Shown here piece after piece: positions 10,491 to 21,947 of a stretch of 64,000 nt of DNA. The translations under genes were made by a program, and so were the position numbers. Each line of letters opens with the position of its first letter. Position 1 is the stretch's first letter. Source of the DNA: Leptodactylus fallax (Eukaryota > Chordata > Amphibia > Anura > Leptodactylidae); assembly GCA_947044405.1 (NCBI GenBank), contig CAMRHE010000331.1:1798001-1862000 (forward strand), read 5' to 3'. Below the pieces are notes generated by a model, which worked only from the letters and a program-made list of their open reading frames with translations, did no database searches and was not told the origin of the DNA.

Positions 10491-12230
10491 ACCGTATTTT
10501 TCGGACCATAAGACGCTCTTAGGTTTTAGAGGAGGAAAATTGGGAAAAAAATTTTGAAGCAAAAAAATGTGGTAAAATATTTAATATAGTTAGCAGCAGC
10601 TGCAAGGACACATTGAGAGGTGGTCCTGCAGCAGTACGAGGAGGCATAGGGCATCATTTCTTGCGGGGTCAGGTGTACTTTTTAGTTATACCATTTTAGG
10701 GAATGTCTATTGCTTAGATCACTTTTTATTCAAATCAGAGGTGAAACAGCGAAAAAAACGGCGGTCCAGCACTTCTGATTTTTTTTTTCCCGCTATGACA
10801 TTTACCCTACGGGAAAAATATTTTTATAAGTTTGTAGACCGGGCATTTTCAGACACAGGGATACCTAATGTGTATGTGTTTCTGTAAAATAGTATCTGTT
10901 AATTGTAAAATACTTTACAATTGAATGAAATCCTTACTCACGTATTGACCCATAAGGTAACATTATTGGAGGACTCGGCTTCTTATAAAAACATGAAGAT
11001 TTATTGAAGTCTTCATGGAAAAACAGATACATGGAAAACTTCCAGCATAACAGAAATATCAGTCAATGTCTTACATCATAGGAGAAGTTCAGCGTTAGGT
11101 TTCTTCAAGATGGTTCTCTTGCAGACATCTTGGCTCATGCTTATTCATCAATGTGTGTTGGTCTTCTGTAGGACAATTTTGTCATCCTTCCAAGGTGTCA
11201 GAGGAAGTAAGACAGGTCGGAAGAGAGAGACACCGAAAGAGAGAGACAGACCCAGACATGTGTGTCTGTCAATCATTTATATTCATGAGAGGGGGTGTTT
11301 CCCAACATCCTTATACTTTCTACTACTGTATTTGGACAATACTAGAATAGTCATACCCTATCCACACCCATGTACCATAAGATACAAGAGTTTTGTCAGC
11401 ACAATACTAATAGGTCAGGAATATTGCAGTGAAATATTATTTAACAGTTTCACAGTAATTTTCTACTTTTATATATATTCTAGGGAAAGGGGGTGATTTA
11501 GAACTTTTTTTTTTTTTAATATTTTTTTTTAACTTTTTTTTATATTTTATTAGCCCCCCCTAGGGGGCGCTTGAACCTGCAATCATTTGATTGCAAGTCC
11601 CATAGACTGCAATACAAGTGTATTGCAGTCTATGGGAGATTCTGTACAATACTATTGAGGCTGGTCATAGACCAGCCGCAATAGTAATATTACTATGACA
11701 GGCCTGGGAGCCTTCATAAGGCTCCCGGCTGTCACAGGAACAGGTTGGCTCCCGTGATCGCGCCACGCAGGAGCCGGCCTGCAACAAGAAAGGTACGGGG
11801 TCTGTGGGGACCGGCCCCGGGGGTTAGCTTTAGTATCTTTAGAGGGCTCACAGGTAGTAATGCCCGCGATCAGAGTGGACTCTGATCGCAGGCATTAGCT
11901 CCGGGTCTCCACTGGAGACCCGGTAGCTATGACGATCGCTCTGCAGCAGAGCAGTCGCCATCATCTTCACAGAACCGGCATCCGCTGTGAAAGAACGGCA
12001 GATGCCAGGAGGTTCACACCTCCAGGACACCCTCTCAGCCCAGGGCCCACAGCATCGCGCCACTCCTCCTGCTGCAGGAAGCCACAGGTGGCAGGAATGG
12101 GGTGATGCTATGATCCCGCTCCTCTGCCCCCCCACCAAAACACCCTACATTCGGACTATAAAACAACCCCCCCCATTTTCCTTCCAAATTTGGCAGGGAA
12201 AAAGGGTGTCTTATAGTCTGAAAAAACGGT
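10491..12230. mobile_element. Composite TIR element, accgt...acggt ends
   Basis: Left end ACCGTATTTTTCGGACCATA; right end, on the minus strand, ACCGTTTTTTCAGACTATAA. This is an imperfect ~25-bp terminal inverted repeat followed by the agac(g/a)c start. The interior is non-coding. The part around 11.48-11.78 kb (aggggctt/ggcgcttgaa, gcctgggagccttca) is homologous to 32.65-32.96 kb, showing that at least one other repeat is nested here. Confidence 0.55.
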
Positions 12231-13500
12231 AATATAATTTTTTTAATTATTTTGTATATTTATTTCTAAATAAAAGAAAAATGTTTTTTTGTTTTATTTT
12301 TTGTCTATTACCTTGCATTTATTATTATATTTTGTGTTTTAGATTTATGGATATTTTACCTTTAATGTGTTACCAAAAAAAACTGTTATCAAAAATTTTT
12401 TAAAAAAATGACTAGATTTCTCTACATTGATCGATTAAATTTATCTACAATTTAGACTAAATAAGGTCACTGTTATGGAGCTGTATGGAAAAAAACTAAA
12501 AAGAAACTGAAAGATCTGTGTCTTTACCAGGCCTTACATATATCAGTTGTATTTTACCTTGCTACAGCTTCTTTTCAACAGTGTGTAGCTACACGCTTGC
12601 TTCCCATAATTCTCCCATAATTTCTTTCCTCTATAATTTACTCCCCTCGGAGAGGCTGACCACCACCATGGTCCACAACTGGTTGGCAGCTGGCCTGTTC
12701 CGATTGGCGATGCCCTTTTTGTACAGGGAACTCCTTTAGACCCTTCTCTGAACCTTCCCCCCAAGCACTTGGTAAGAAATTGCCCAAGTTGTTCCTGCAT
12801 CTCTACACAACAGCCAAGACTCTCATCGCCTATTACTGGAGGTGCTCTCATCCCCCATCTGGTATAGACCTGCTGGCATGTATGAAAGATATTCACTGCT
12901 TAGAACACTTGACCGTGACCCTAAATAACACAGTAAAGGCATTTCCGACCATCTAGGCCCCTTGGGACACTTATTGTATTCTACAGGGACACTAATTGCA
13001 CATTCCTCTCCGATTGGTTTAGTTGCATGCGACCTCCCCCCTAAACGCCAGATCCGAATACTATATATGCTATACTCATTGTTAACATGTGACTAAATAT
13101 TCATCAATATCATTACACCTCATGATCCGACACCAAGCAAGTCCACGTACCACGTCTCTTTGCATTATATAATCTTTATTCCACGTGCAAAACATAAACC
13201 GGGAGGCTCCTATATAAACAGAGCTGAAGCTCATATAATGACTAACCCTCCTATAATAATATCAAACAGACCAAGGGAAAAAAGGAGAATAAAGTTTGGA
13301 CAAAAATATATCCAACAGGGAGAAGAGATACCAATAGAAAGTGAAAGAATCCTAAAAGGACAATTCAAAAAGTTCCCTATAACAATGAGTTAATGGAGTG
13401 ATAAAAATACAAAAACCCGGGTATAGTAATATCCAAATAGGGGGCAACTCAAAAGCCACATATCACTCATTTTACACTGTCGTCTACTGAGTCCACATAG
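12231..13500. other. Intergenic, no gene seen
   Basis: AT-rich sequence followed by unique-looking DNA. Short open frames (for example 12543-12896 minus) carry no recognisable domain. Confidence 0.45.
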
Positions 13501-13502
13501 AT

Positions 13503-13925
13503 ATCTACAGAGTGGCAAGATGACATAATTTGGAGCTGGCAGCAGCATGAGGAGAACACAGAGTGGCAAGACGACATAATATGGAGTTGGCAGCAGCATG
13601 AGGAGGCCATACAGTGACCCAGTGGCAGCAGCATGAGGAGGACACAGTGACCCAGTGGCAGCAGCATGAGGCCATACAGTAACCCAGTGTCAGCAGCATT
13701 AGGAGGACATACAGTGTCCCAGTGGCAGCAGCATGAGGAGGCCATAGAGTGACCCTGTGGCAGAAGCATGAGTAGGCCACAGAGTGGCAAAGCGACATAA
13801 TGTGGAGTTGGCAGCAGCATGAGGAGGCCATACAGTGACCTGGTGGCAGCAGCATGAGTAGGCCATACAGTGACCCAGTGGCAGCAGCATTAGGAGGCCA
13901 TACAGTGACCCAGTGACAGAGTGGG
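13503..13925. repeat. ~35-bp minisatellite (gtggcagcagcatgaggagg)
   Basis: Tandem copies of a 33-38 bp unit containing gtgacccagtggcagcagca and tgaggaggccatacag. Overlapping minus-strand frames here are all products of the repeat. It adjoins the 3' side of the hAT element that follows and may belong to its terminal region. Confidence 0.85.
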
Positions 13926-14199
13926 GAGGTGGGTGGCACAAACAGTACCCGCTGATGATGGTGGCTTTAAGAAGGAGCACTTCGCATCAGATATGTGGCA
14001 TCAGGCAGGTGGCAGCATCAGAATAGTAGAATAGGCAGGTAGCCAGAAGAAACTGGTCTCTTTTGTCAAGGTTTGGGTGAGGCAGCATGGATGATTTAAT
14101 CTGTTGCATCAGGCATTGGTGGTTGGAAATCCTGTTTGATCCACGCCTGATTCATCTTGACAAAGGTCAGTCTCTCCACATTTTGGGTGGACAGGCGAG

Positions 14200-15528
14200 T
14201 TCCTCTTGGGGTAACTATGGCCCCAGCCACACTAAACATCCGCTCTGATGCCACACTACTGGCCGGGAAGGACAACTATTCCAGGGCAAATGGATAGTTT
14301 GGCTGCCCAGTAGTCCAGCGGATCTTTGATGATGGGTGGCAGGGTGCACTCTAAATATGCCACCACCTACTGGTTCAGGTTCTGCTCTGTGTCTAGTTGC
14401 TGATGAGTAGTTTCTTCACTATGCAGATGAAGGAAGCTGCTCATCAGTGACTCTAGGCTGAGGCTGCTGCTGATGGAGCTGATACTGCTCCTGCCACCTC
14501 CCCCACAGCTGCCATGGCAGTGCAAGGTGAGTGCTCAGGACCCCCGGGTCGGACCTGCAAGAGGATGGACGATGGCGCAGATAGGCAGAAGCCAACTTGC
14601 TACATAGCATGTCTCTATAGTAGTTCAGTTTGTCCTCACTCTCAGCGGGTGTAAAAAAGGCCCATATTTTTGACCTGTAGCAAGGGTCTAACATGGTGGA
14701 GAGCCAGTAATCATCCCTCTACCGAATGGCAAGTGAGCATGCATCAGGCCATTTGTGCAAGTGACTCGGAGGGACTCCCTGCATCCATCTCCACTGCATA
14801 CTGCCACGGTGTGTCTGGGTCATCTGCCTCATCTTCTTAATCTCCCTCTTGCTCTTTGGGCTGCTCCTGCTCCTCCTCTCCTGTCAACCGTGTGGAAAAA
14901 CCACCCAATTCACTACACATTGCTTGTGCTCTAATGTCCTCCTCCTCCTCCAGTTCAGCCCCCACAAGGCTCATGTGGCCGTGAGATGTAGGCACAACGT
15001 CTCCAGTCCCCTGACCAGACAGATTTACAAGCATCTTTTCCAGGATATGAATCAGTGGAAAGACTTTGTTAGTCAGTCCTGGCGACTGACTAACAAAGTG
15101 GCCTCCTCAAAGGGAATGAGCAAACGGCAGGTGTCACGCATGAGCTGCCACTGGCTAACATTGAAGTTACACAGGGGAGTACCTCTGTCTACTTGGATCA
15201 TCAAGAAATTGTTTATGGCCTTTCTCTGTTTGTACAGTCGGTCCAACATATGGTGGGTTGAATTCCAACGGGTGGAAACATTGCATATCAGCCTATGTTG
15301 TGGGAGGCCGTTCTGCCGCTGCAACTTAAGGAGAGTGTGCTTGGCGGTGTACGAGTGGCTGAAGTGCATGCAAAGTTTCCTTGCCATTTTTAGGATGTCT
15401 TGCAGACGGGTGGAACAATTAAGGAAACGTTTGACAACCAGATTGAACACGTGCGCCATACAGGGCGCATGGCTCAACCCTCTTTGATGTAGCGCCGACA
15501 CCATGTTCTTCCCGTTGTCGGTCACCAT
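14200..15528 (-). pseudogene. hAT transposase catalytic and C-terminal region, broken
   Basis: The minus-strand frame 15528-15073 reads TDNGKNMVSALH, CMAHVFNLVVKRFL, STRWNSTHHMLDRLY and CRLLIPFEEATLLVS, a typical RNase H-like hAT core carrying one catalytic Asp in TDNG. It stops at 15073. Downstream pieces in other frames encode LDPCYRSKIWAFF and the hATC dimerisation motif. The frames do not connect, so no functional transposase is made. Family assignment is firm from the motifs; the subfamily is not determined. Confidence 0.8.
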
Positions 15529-15931
15529 GGTTCCGATTTTAAGTTCTCTAGGAGAAAACCAGCATTTGATTTCTTGATCGAGGATACGGAGCAGTTCCTT
15601 CCCTGTGTGACTTCATTCGCCCAGGCAAACAAGGTGTAGAACAGCGTGACACCCTGTGGTATGCTGGAGGAGCACTGTGAGTTGTCCCTGCAGTGGAGGC
15701 TGAGGACACAATGGAGGATGAGGCAGACATTGTTGCAGGACCAACGCCGTGAGAACGAGGAGGTGGAAGCTGCGTCACATGTCCAAGTTGCTGGTGTCTC
15801 TGGGCAGGAACCACATTAACCTAGTGGGCCGTAAATGACATATATTGTCCTTGACTGTAGTTACAGATCCACATGTCGGCGCTGCCATGCACTTTGACAG
15901 ACACCGCTCAAGGACAGGCCCACCTTCTGTT

Positions 15932-16500
15932 CTACATATTTCTGTAGGGTTGGTACTGCCTTTTTGGCAAAGAAATGATGGCTTGGGACTCTCCACCTCG
16001 GCACAAGCCATCAGTTCTCTGAAAGGTGCAGAGTCCACCAATTGGAAAGGGAGGGACTGCAGCACCAGCAACTTGGACAGGAGCATGTTCAGCTTCTGCA
16101 CCATTGGATGAGTGCACACATACTGTTGACTCTTCGAAATCGCTTTGTTGATGGGACTGACTAGGAGGAGGAGCAGGAGCATCACGACCAGCAGATGATG
16201 GGAAGGACACACAGCTTCCTTCGGCTGAGGTGATGGAGCCTTGACTGCCTGAAATGGGGTGCGTGCCACTGGGTGATACAGCGGTTACTGCGGCAGGCTG
16301 GATCACCACATTGGAGCCACAGCTCTCCCAGGCCACTTTATTGTGACGCTGCGTATGTTGACGCAGGGCTGTGGTGCCAACATTGGCACCCTGACCACGC
16401 TTCACCTTCTGCCCACAGATTACACATATGGCCATGTTCACCTTCCCCGGCGGGTTAACAAAAAACTGCCACACCGCCGAGTAGGTGATTTTACCCCCAA
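15932..16500 (-). pseudogene. hAT transposase N-terminal BED zinc finger, broken
   Basis: Minus-strand frame with VWQFFVNPPGKVNMAICVIC, then GQKVKRGQG and LRQHTQRH. This is the C-x2-C...H-x3-H pattern and leading aromatic of a BED finger, the DNA-binding domain of hAT transposases. It continues into a Ser/Pro/Gln-rich linker and stops at 15932, out of frame with the catalytic part. It is the 5' part of the same decayed element. Confidence 0.8.
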
Positions 16501-18214
16501 CATTCTACACTAACTGACTGCTACCGCCACTGCCTCTGTGAAGCCCTGCACCACTGCTTTCTCGGCAGGTAGGCTACTGCAAAGCGGGTACTCTACCCTG
16601 GGCATGTTTGGCTCCCAACCTCCCACTGCTACCACCCTGCTGAATCCGCTGCTGCCTCATGCGCAAGCTGCCACCCTCTTCTCCAGATGATGATGAAGCC
16701 CCTTCATCACCCAGCTCCCAATTGCGATCAGCTACATTGTCATCCACTACTGTCTGCAGGTCACTGATGTCCTCCTCAGCAGTCTCTGAGCCAGGAGCCT
16801 GATCGCATCACCAGCTCCCACGTCACTTTCCTCATCACTATTTGCCCGCCTACCGGAGGAAGCGGCGGATGTCTCCTCCACATCTTGACTGGGCAGTAGC
16901 TGCTGACTGTCCTCTAGTAGCTCCTCCTCACTGTACAGTGGATCTGAGCCCACAGCATAGAGTACATCTCTGAGAGAACAGAAAAGGATAGAGGCAGGTT
17001 GAGGACAAGTGAGGGCACAGGGCCTGCAACCGGGCCATGTCAACTAAGGGTTGTGTCTGACAAACCCACCGACTCTTGGCTGGGGGTGTCTGATGTGACT
17101 TGGGATGCAGTGAATGACCGAGTCAACCATTCTACAACCGTTGGGTTACTGGTCAAGACTCTGCTGTGACCAGTGCCTGCGCCAAAAACATTTAGGCCTG
17201 TGTCCCTCCCCTGTGCATGGCCTGTCGCTTCTCTGTCTGACATACTGTTAGATCAAAAAAGTAATTGAAAAGGAAATTAATACAGGGTAAAATGGCCTGT
17301 AATATTCTACTTTCAAGAGAATGGTGAATAAACCCCTTATTGGTTTCACCGCTAATAAACACCTTTAAAAACACGTTATAACAGATTACTGTATAAGAAT
17401 TATGATTTTTTGACACTGCTGTACTGCAAAATGGCCTGTAATTTTATTCTTTGAAGAGAACGGTGAATAAGCCCCTTATTTGTTTCACCACAAATAAATG
17501 GCTTTAAAAAGGCGTTATAACAGATTACTGCAGAGATTACTGTATAAGAATTCTGGTTTTTTGCACTACTGTACTGCAAAAGGCTTGTAATGTTCTACCT
17601 TGAACACACAGGTACGATCTATTGCAGACCTGCAATGAGCAGCAGTATGATGGCAGTGAGTGCTGCAATGTGTAGTACGATTGTTGCTATTACCGACGCT
17701 GCAACCACCCCCAAATGAAACCTGTTCTGCTTCAATACTCTTCTGTAAATTCGTAACTATTCTTTCCCTATACTTCTAAGGCTCTTTCCCTGAACTTCTA
17801 GAAGTTTTGAATTGTTTTCTACCACTGTCCCTAGAGCCTGCCGACGTCTCTCCCTGCACTAAGTATGACGTGAAATGACTGAACCTAAAATGGCCGAGCG
17901 TATTTATAGGGCTGTGACATCACAGGGCTGGCTGCTGATTAGCTGCACGCATGGCATTGTGGGTGATCCCGTGTTCCCAGAGTCCCTTGCCCCTTGTCCT
18001 AACATGTGCAGTGGCCATTTTATGAAAAAAATTCGATAATAATAATAATAATAGTCCTTTAATAGTCCCACCATGGGGAAATTCAGTGTGTTACAGCAGC
18101 AAAGATAAGCAGATACAAATACAAATACAACATGAACAGGAATGTTCCAAGGTAAGAGGCATTACATTGATAGTAGACAGACAGATAAGAAGTAGCAGAG
18201 GGGGAAGGGGGGAT

Positions 18215-18786
18215 TTAAAGAGGACCTTTCACGTCCTCATGTATATGCTGTTTTACATACCTCTAAAAAGCCGACAGTGCACTGAATTCAGCGAAGTTCC
18301 GGCTTTCCCGGTATGTGCCCTGGGGCTGGAGATATCGGCGGTGTTTCACGGTTTACTGTCAAAGGGCGTTCCTGACAGTCTAGCTGAGCTGTGAGGAGCG
18401 CCCTCCCTGACAGTTCTCGTTCATAGACTTGTACTGGGGGGGCCTTCCTCACAGCTGAGCGTCATCGCCGGGCTGTAAGGAACGCCCTCTCTGACAGTAC
18501 AGCGCTATGGGCGAGTACAGAGAGAGGGGGCGTTCCTTACAGCCCAGCGATGACGCTCAGCTGTGAGGAACGCCCCCCCAGTACAAGTCTATGAACAAGA
18601 ACTGTCAGGGAGGGCGTTCCGCACAGCGCAGCTACACTGTCAGGAATGCCCTTCTGACAGTAAACCGTGAAACTAACACCGCCGATATCTCCAGCCCCGG
18701 AGCACATACTGGGAAATCCGGCAGTGCGCTGAATTTAGCGGTATGTAAAACAGCATATACACAAGGATGTGAAAGGTACTCTTTAA
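18215..18786. mobile_element. Long foldback (inverted-repeat) element with TTAA ends
   Basis: A near-perfect palindrome of two ~280-bp arms meeting near 18500. The left arm starts TTAAAGAGGACCTTTCACGT; the right arm ends CACATCC-type sequence and CTCTTTAA, giving TTAA at both edges. Internal blocks (ggagatatcggcggtgtttc, ctgtgaggaacgcc, gtacaagtctatgaac) appear in both orientations. There is no coding. A related half copy lies at 35498-35825. It is inserted in the Rex1 3' region. Confidence 0.8.
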
Positions 18787-18802
18787 CAGGCAGAGAGATA
18801 TT

Positions 18803-19535
18803 TCAGTTCTCTGTGTGTAATGATCTCCGCTTAGTTCGGTGTTGGTTGTACAGCCTAACCGTGGCGGGGAGGAAAGACTTCCGATAGCGCTCCTTCTCAC
18901 ACTTAGGGTGGAGCAGTCGGTCACTGACAGTACTGCCCAGCGCTATCACAGTCTTATGCATGGGATGGGAGTTATTCTCCCGCATGGAGCTCACCACGGA
19001 CAGTATCCTTCTGTCACCCACCACCTGCACTGGGTCCAGTGGGCTCCCCAGGACAGAGCTGGCCCTTCTAATCACCTGGTCAAGTTTATTTCCATCCCTG
19101 GTTGATATACTGCTCCCCCAGCAGGCCACTCCAAAGAAGATGGCTGATGCCACTACCGAGTTGAAGAAAGTCCTAAGAAGTGCCCCCTGGACTCCAAAGG
19201 CTCTCAGCCTCCTAAGCAGGTAAAGCCTGCTGTGGCCCTTCCTGTACAGGACCTCCATGTGATCTTTCCAGTCCAGCTTATTATTAAGGAGCATACCCAG
19301 GTACTTATAGGTGTTCACAATCTTGATGCCTGTTCCCAGGATGTCCACTGGTTTAGTAGGGCATCTACATTTACGGAAGTACACCACCATCTCCTTGGTC
19401 TTCCCCGCATTAATCTTCAGGTGGTTCCGCTGGCACCAGTCCACAAAATCCCGGTTCAGTTCTCTGTACTCCCTGTCATCATCATCTGTGATGAGGCCTA
19501 CTATTGCAGAGTCGTCAGAATACTTCTGTAGGTAG
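18803..19535 (-). pseudogene. Rex1-like reverse transcriptase C-terminal part
   Basis: The minus-strand open frame reads YSDDSAIVG (RT motif C, catalytic Asp pair), DWCQRNHLKINAGKTKEMVV, YKYLGMLLNNKLDW, YLLRRLRAFGV and ITWG-like positions, ending near FLPATVRLYNQH. This order (motif C, KT..M, YLG, LRKLR, P..IRLYN) is that of Rex1/CR1-group LINE RTs. The N-terminal endonuclease and early RT motifs are missing. The foldback insertion lies just after the stop region. Confidence 0.75.
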
Positions 19536-19599
19536 CAGCTAGATGAGTTGCACCGAACATCGAAGCATGAGGAAATCCGGAATCGAGGTGAATCGAAGA

Positions 19600-20345
19600 T
19601 TTCCTAAAATTCGGATCGAATTCCACTTCGTCAGCTTCGATTCGCTCATCTCTAGTCGCGAATCAAATGAAGCAAGTAATTGTTCATTTAGGCCCTGAGG
19701 ACTCCCTATATTCAGCCTACATATCCACTTAGCTTCATGTTGTACTTTATGGTCAAAGTTTCCTCCTCTCCCATTCATTTTCACCAGCTCTATATCTAGA
19801 ATTCATCGCCTCGCTGGCATTGCCTGATATGTTTTGATAATGATGTATCCTCCTTCCAGATTATATTGCCAATATGATCACTCATGCACCTCTATCCCAT
19901 ATTGAAGTCTGCAGACAAATGGGGATAAATAGATCACCACCTATGTTCAGGAATTTATAAACTGGTGTATAAGAAAGATCTGCCCTGTGGAGGTTCTCGG
20001 AAATGTTTTGCTCTGCCAGATCGACGAATATGCTTTATATGAACTGTAGCCCTTCAAAGCCATCCATGCTTAAATACTTTCCATGGGCATCAGATAGTTC
20101 TACACAACCGGTCCTGGATATTGCACCCTCTTTGGTACGTGAAGGCTGGTTCATGACCACCCAACTTTCCAATGTCAGGTTCAGATTCGAAGATCACCCA
20201 GTGTGTTTTTGAAAACTTCCCTGATCTCTTCACATGCAGAGTAATATGTCCCTATGAATCTGACCTGTGGATTAAAGGTTGCCCTTTGTGAGTATTTTGA
20301 TTACATATAGGGGAATTCATTTTTATCTATGACCTTATATTGCAG
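19600..20345 (-). pseudogene. Penelope-like retroelement fragment (probable)
   Basis: Read on the minus strand in shifting frames: RFIGTYYSACEEIREVFKN, FTYQRGCNIQDRL, DHIGNIIWKEDTSLSKHI, then KVQHEAKWICRLNIGSPQGL followed by N. The order matches the end of Penelope-like proteins: the region between RT and endonuclease, a GIY-YIG-side R..EH..NI segment, then a W-I-x-x-L...P-x-GLN C-terminus. Several stops and frameshifts break it. Its upstream side is cut by the TIR element at 20380. Assignment is by remembered family motifs, so moderately sure. Confidence 0.55.
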
Positions 20346-20379
20346 AGCTCCAGCAAGTACCATCATCAGACTGCATTCG

Positions 20380-20987
20380 AAGGGGTTGTCCAGGCTGTCC
20401 CTGATGTCTCCTCCCGGTTCTTCTGCTCCGGCGGCTTCTCCCTCACATTTGGTTTCACTTACATTTCATCACGATGTGGTACAGTGAAATCCTCTTTGAT
20501 TGACATTAGACATTTAGCTTTGGGTTTGTTGGAATATTCTCTTTCATAACATTAGTCTTACATTGAGGTTTATTATCCACAAGCAATTAATTTCCTTTAT
20601 AGATTTATCATTGAGTTGTTCGGAAGATAATAATGGACTATAAACCGCTGATATATCTGAATCAGTTTCATTGTCACATAAATAATGTTCAGGATAGGCC
20701 ATGAATATATGATCAATAGAGGCCAATACCTGGACCGATCCTCTGTACAGATCCGGCGCCTGTCCTGTAAATGGGGCCGGAAGCCCGGTCAGCTCAGCTC
20801 CCATGATGTCAGTGGTCACTACAAAGCGGATGGAGCTTTCTGCTTCCGACCCCTTATTGTTTACAGGACAGGCTCCAGAAGTGGCTCCGTACAGCTCATC
20901 GTTCCAGGGGCTGGGTGTTGGCCCCTATCGATTATATATCATGGCCTGAGGATAGCCATGAAAAAATAAGCCTGGACAACTCCTTTA
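20380..20987. mobile_element. MITE-like element with aaggggttgtccaggct ends
   Basis: Left end aaggggttgtccaggct; the right end reads agcctggacaactccttt, its near reverse complement. The right interior (ggataggccatgaatatatg, tcaatagaggccaatac) looks like a common frog non-autonomous repeat. No coding. Confidence 0.55.
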
Positions 20988-21450
20988 ACTGTAGCATTTT
21001 CAAAACTGTATATTTTACATACAGACTGTGTGACCTGCAGCCAGTCCTTTGTTTAGGCCGCATTTATCAGAACATTTAGAGTAGTGTTCACACAGTAATT
21101 GTTTTTCTTGAAGTTACGTGCCAGTGACGGTGTCCAGAATATATATGGCTGTCCCTTCATTGTAAAGACAGAAGTTGTAAGATGCCACCGAGGTAAAACC
21201 CAAGTCACACATTCCTCAGATAGTATTGCTAGAGGTTGACGTCAAGTAAGAGAATCTGCACCTAATCCCACTCGGCATCTCCAACTCCCGAGTGACAACT
21301 TCAGTCACAGTAGTATAATGTTGTACTGTTTTAGCCATAGAAAGTAGTGTAAGAGTGAAGAAATCAGGCGATACCTTTTAGAGGCTAACTGAGTATATTT
21401 GATAGTAAGCTATCGAGAGTCTAGCTCTCTTCTTCAGACATTGTGTCACA
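20988..21450. other. Intergenic repeat remnants
   Basis: A block near 21010-21090 (acagactgtgtgacctgcag, ccgcatttatcagaac) is homologous to 60.28-60.37 kb. No gene seen. Confidence 0.4.
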
Positions 21451-21870
21451 GACACAAAACTTCAGCTCATCTTGAAGAGAAAACTGTAACACCTGGTCAT
21501 GTGACTCCCTGACTCCTCCCACACATGTACCTGATCACACGACTATGACATCATCACAGGTCCTTTAGCCCACACAGATTGAAAATGTACAGATGAAGCT
21601 ATATATCACAAGGCATTATGGGAAAGGAGCTGGGGAGCTCATGCGCCCTCTATTGGATGTAACAAATCCTCAATTTGCTTTTGACTCACCGAGCCTTGAG
21701 ACAGCAAAAGGGATTTTAGCCCAGATGAAGCTATAACAGCAGGAGCTGATCATGTGACTTTTTGACTCCTCCCACACATGACATCATCAGAGGTCCTGTA
21801 AGCATGGCTGCTGTACAGGAGGAGGTAGGTGGATGCTCACAGTCCTGGCAGGTGGAAAATTTTAGGCCGG
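21450..21870 (+). promoter_or_regulatory. Repeated upstream block of gene 2 (candidate promoter)
   Basis: Two sub-copies of a motif string: gtcatgtgactc, ttgactcctcccacacatg, tgacatcatca, aggtcctgta, gctgtacaggaggaggtagg. The same string lies 1.2-1.5 kb upstream of gene 3 (47.4-47.7 kb) and about 1 kb upstream of gene 4 (62.74-63.0 kb). It holds E-box (CACATG), AP-1-like (TGACTC) and CRE-like (TGACATCA) words. In gene 2 it sits ~3.5 kb from the ATG because an L2 LINE (21948-24360) is inserted between. Promoter function is inferred from position and conservation only. Confidence 0.4.
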
Positions 21871-21947
21871 GGCCCCCCTACCTGCCCCAACATACTGGGG
21901 AGTAATTTAGTATTTGAATCTTTTGTGCTCCGTTGTTTTTATTAATA

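Larger units (their letters stand above)
13990..18030 (-). mobile_element. hAT-family DNA transposon, decayed (hAT-A)
   Basis: A minus-strand hAT element recognised by its protein relics, in order: a BED-type finger (16474-16330), the DDE region with TDNGKNM and CMAHVFNLVV (15528-15073), an LDPCYRSKIW segment (about 14694-14590), and the C-terminal dimerisation region (SSVASERMFSVAG, about 14290-14225). At the 5' side, 17289-17580 holds two to three tandem copies of a ~140-bp unit starting aaaatggcctgtaat. The right edge abuts the 3' tail of a Rex1 LINE. The outer boundaries are estimates, since no terminal inverted repeat was located. Confidence 0.75.
18031..19535 (-). mobile_element. Rex1-type LINE, 3' fragment
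   Basis: Reverse-transcriptase remnant on the minus strand plus a 3' UTR. On the minus strand the 3' end reads CCCCATGGTGGGACTATTAA...ATTATTATTATT, a Rex1-like end with a simple-repeat tail. The coding part enters in mid-RT at about 19535 (motif YSDDSAIVG). The 3' part is split by a TTAA-flanked foldback at 18215-18786. Confidence 0.75.

Noticed and set aside
11110..11496. 128-codon + strand frame
   Set aside because: Lies in composite repeat DNA with no recognisable domain; a possible LTR-like stretch here could not be bounded.
13390..13980. Several overlapping minus-strand frames of 69-144 codons
   Set aside because: All are frames of the ~35-bp minisatellite.
14849..15487. 212-codon + strand frame
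   Set aside because: Antisense shadow of the hAT transposase core.
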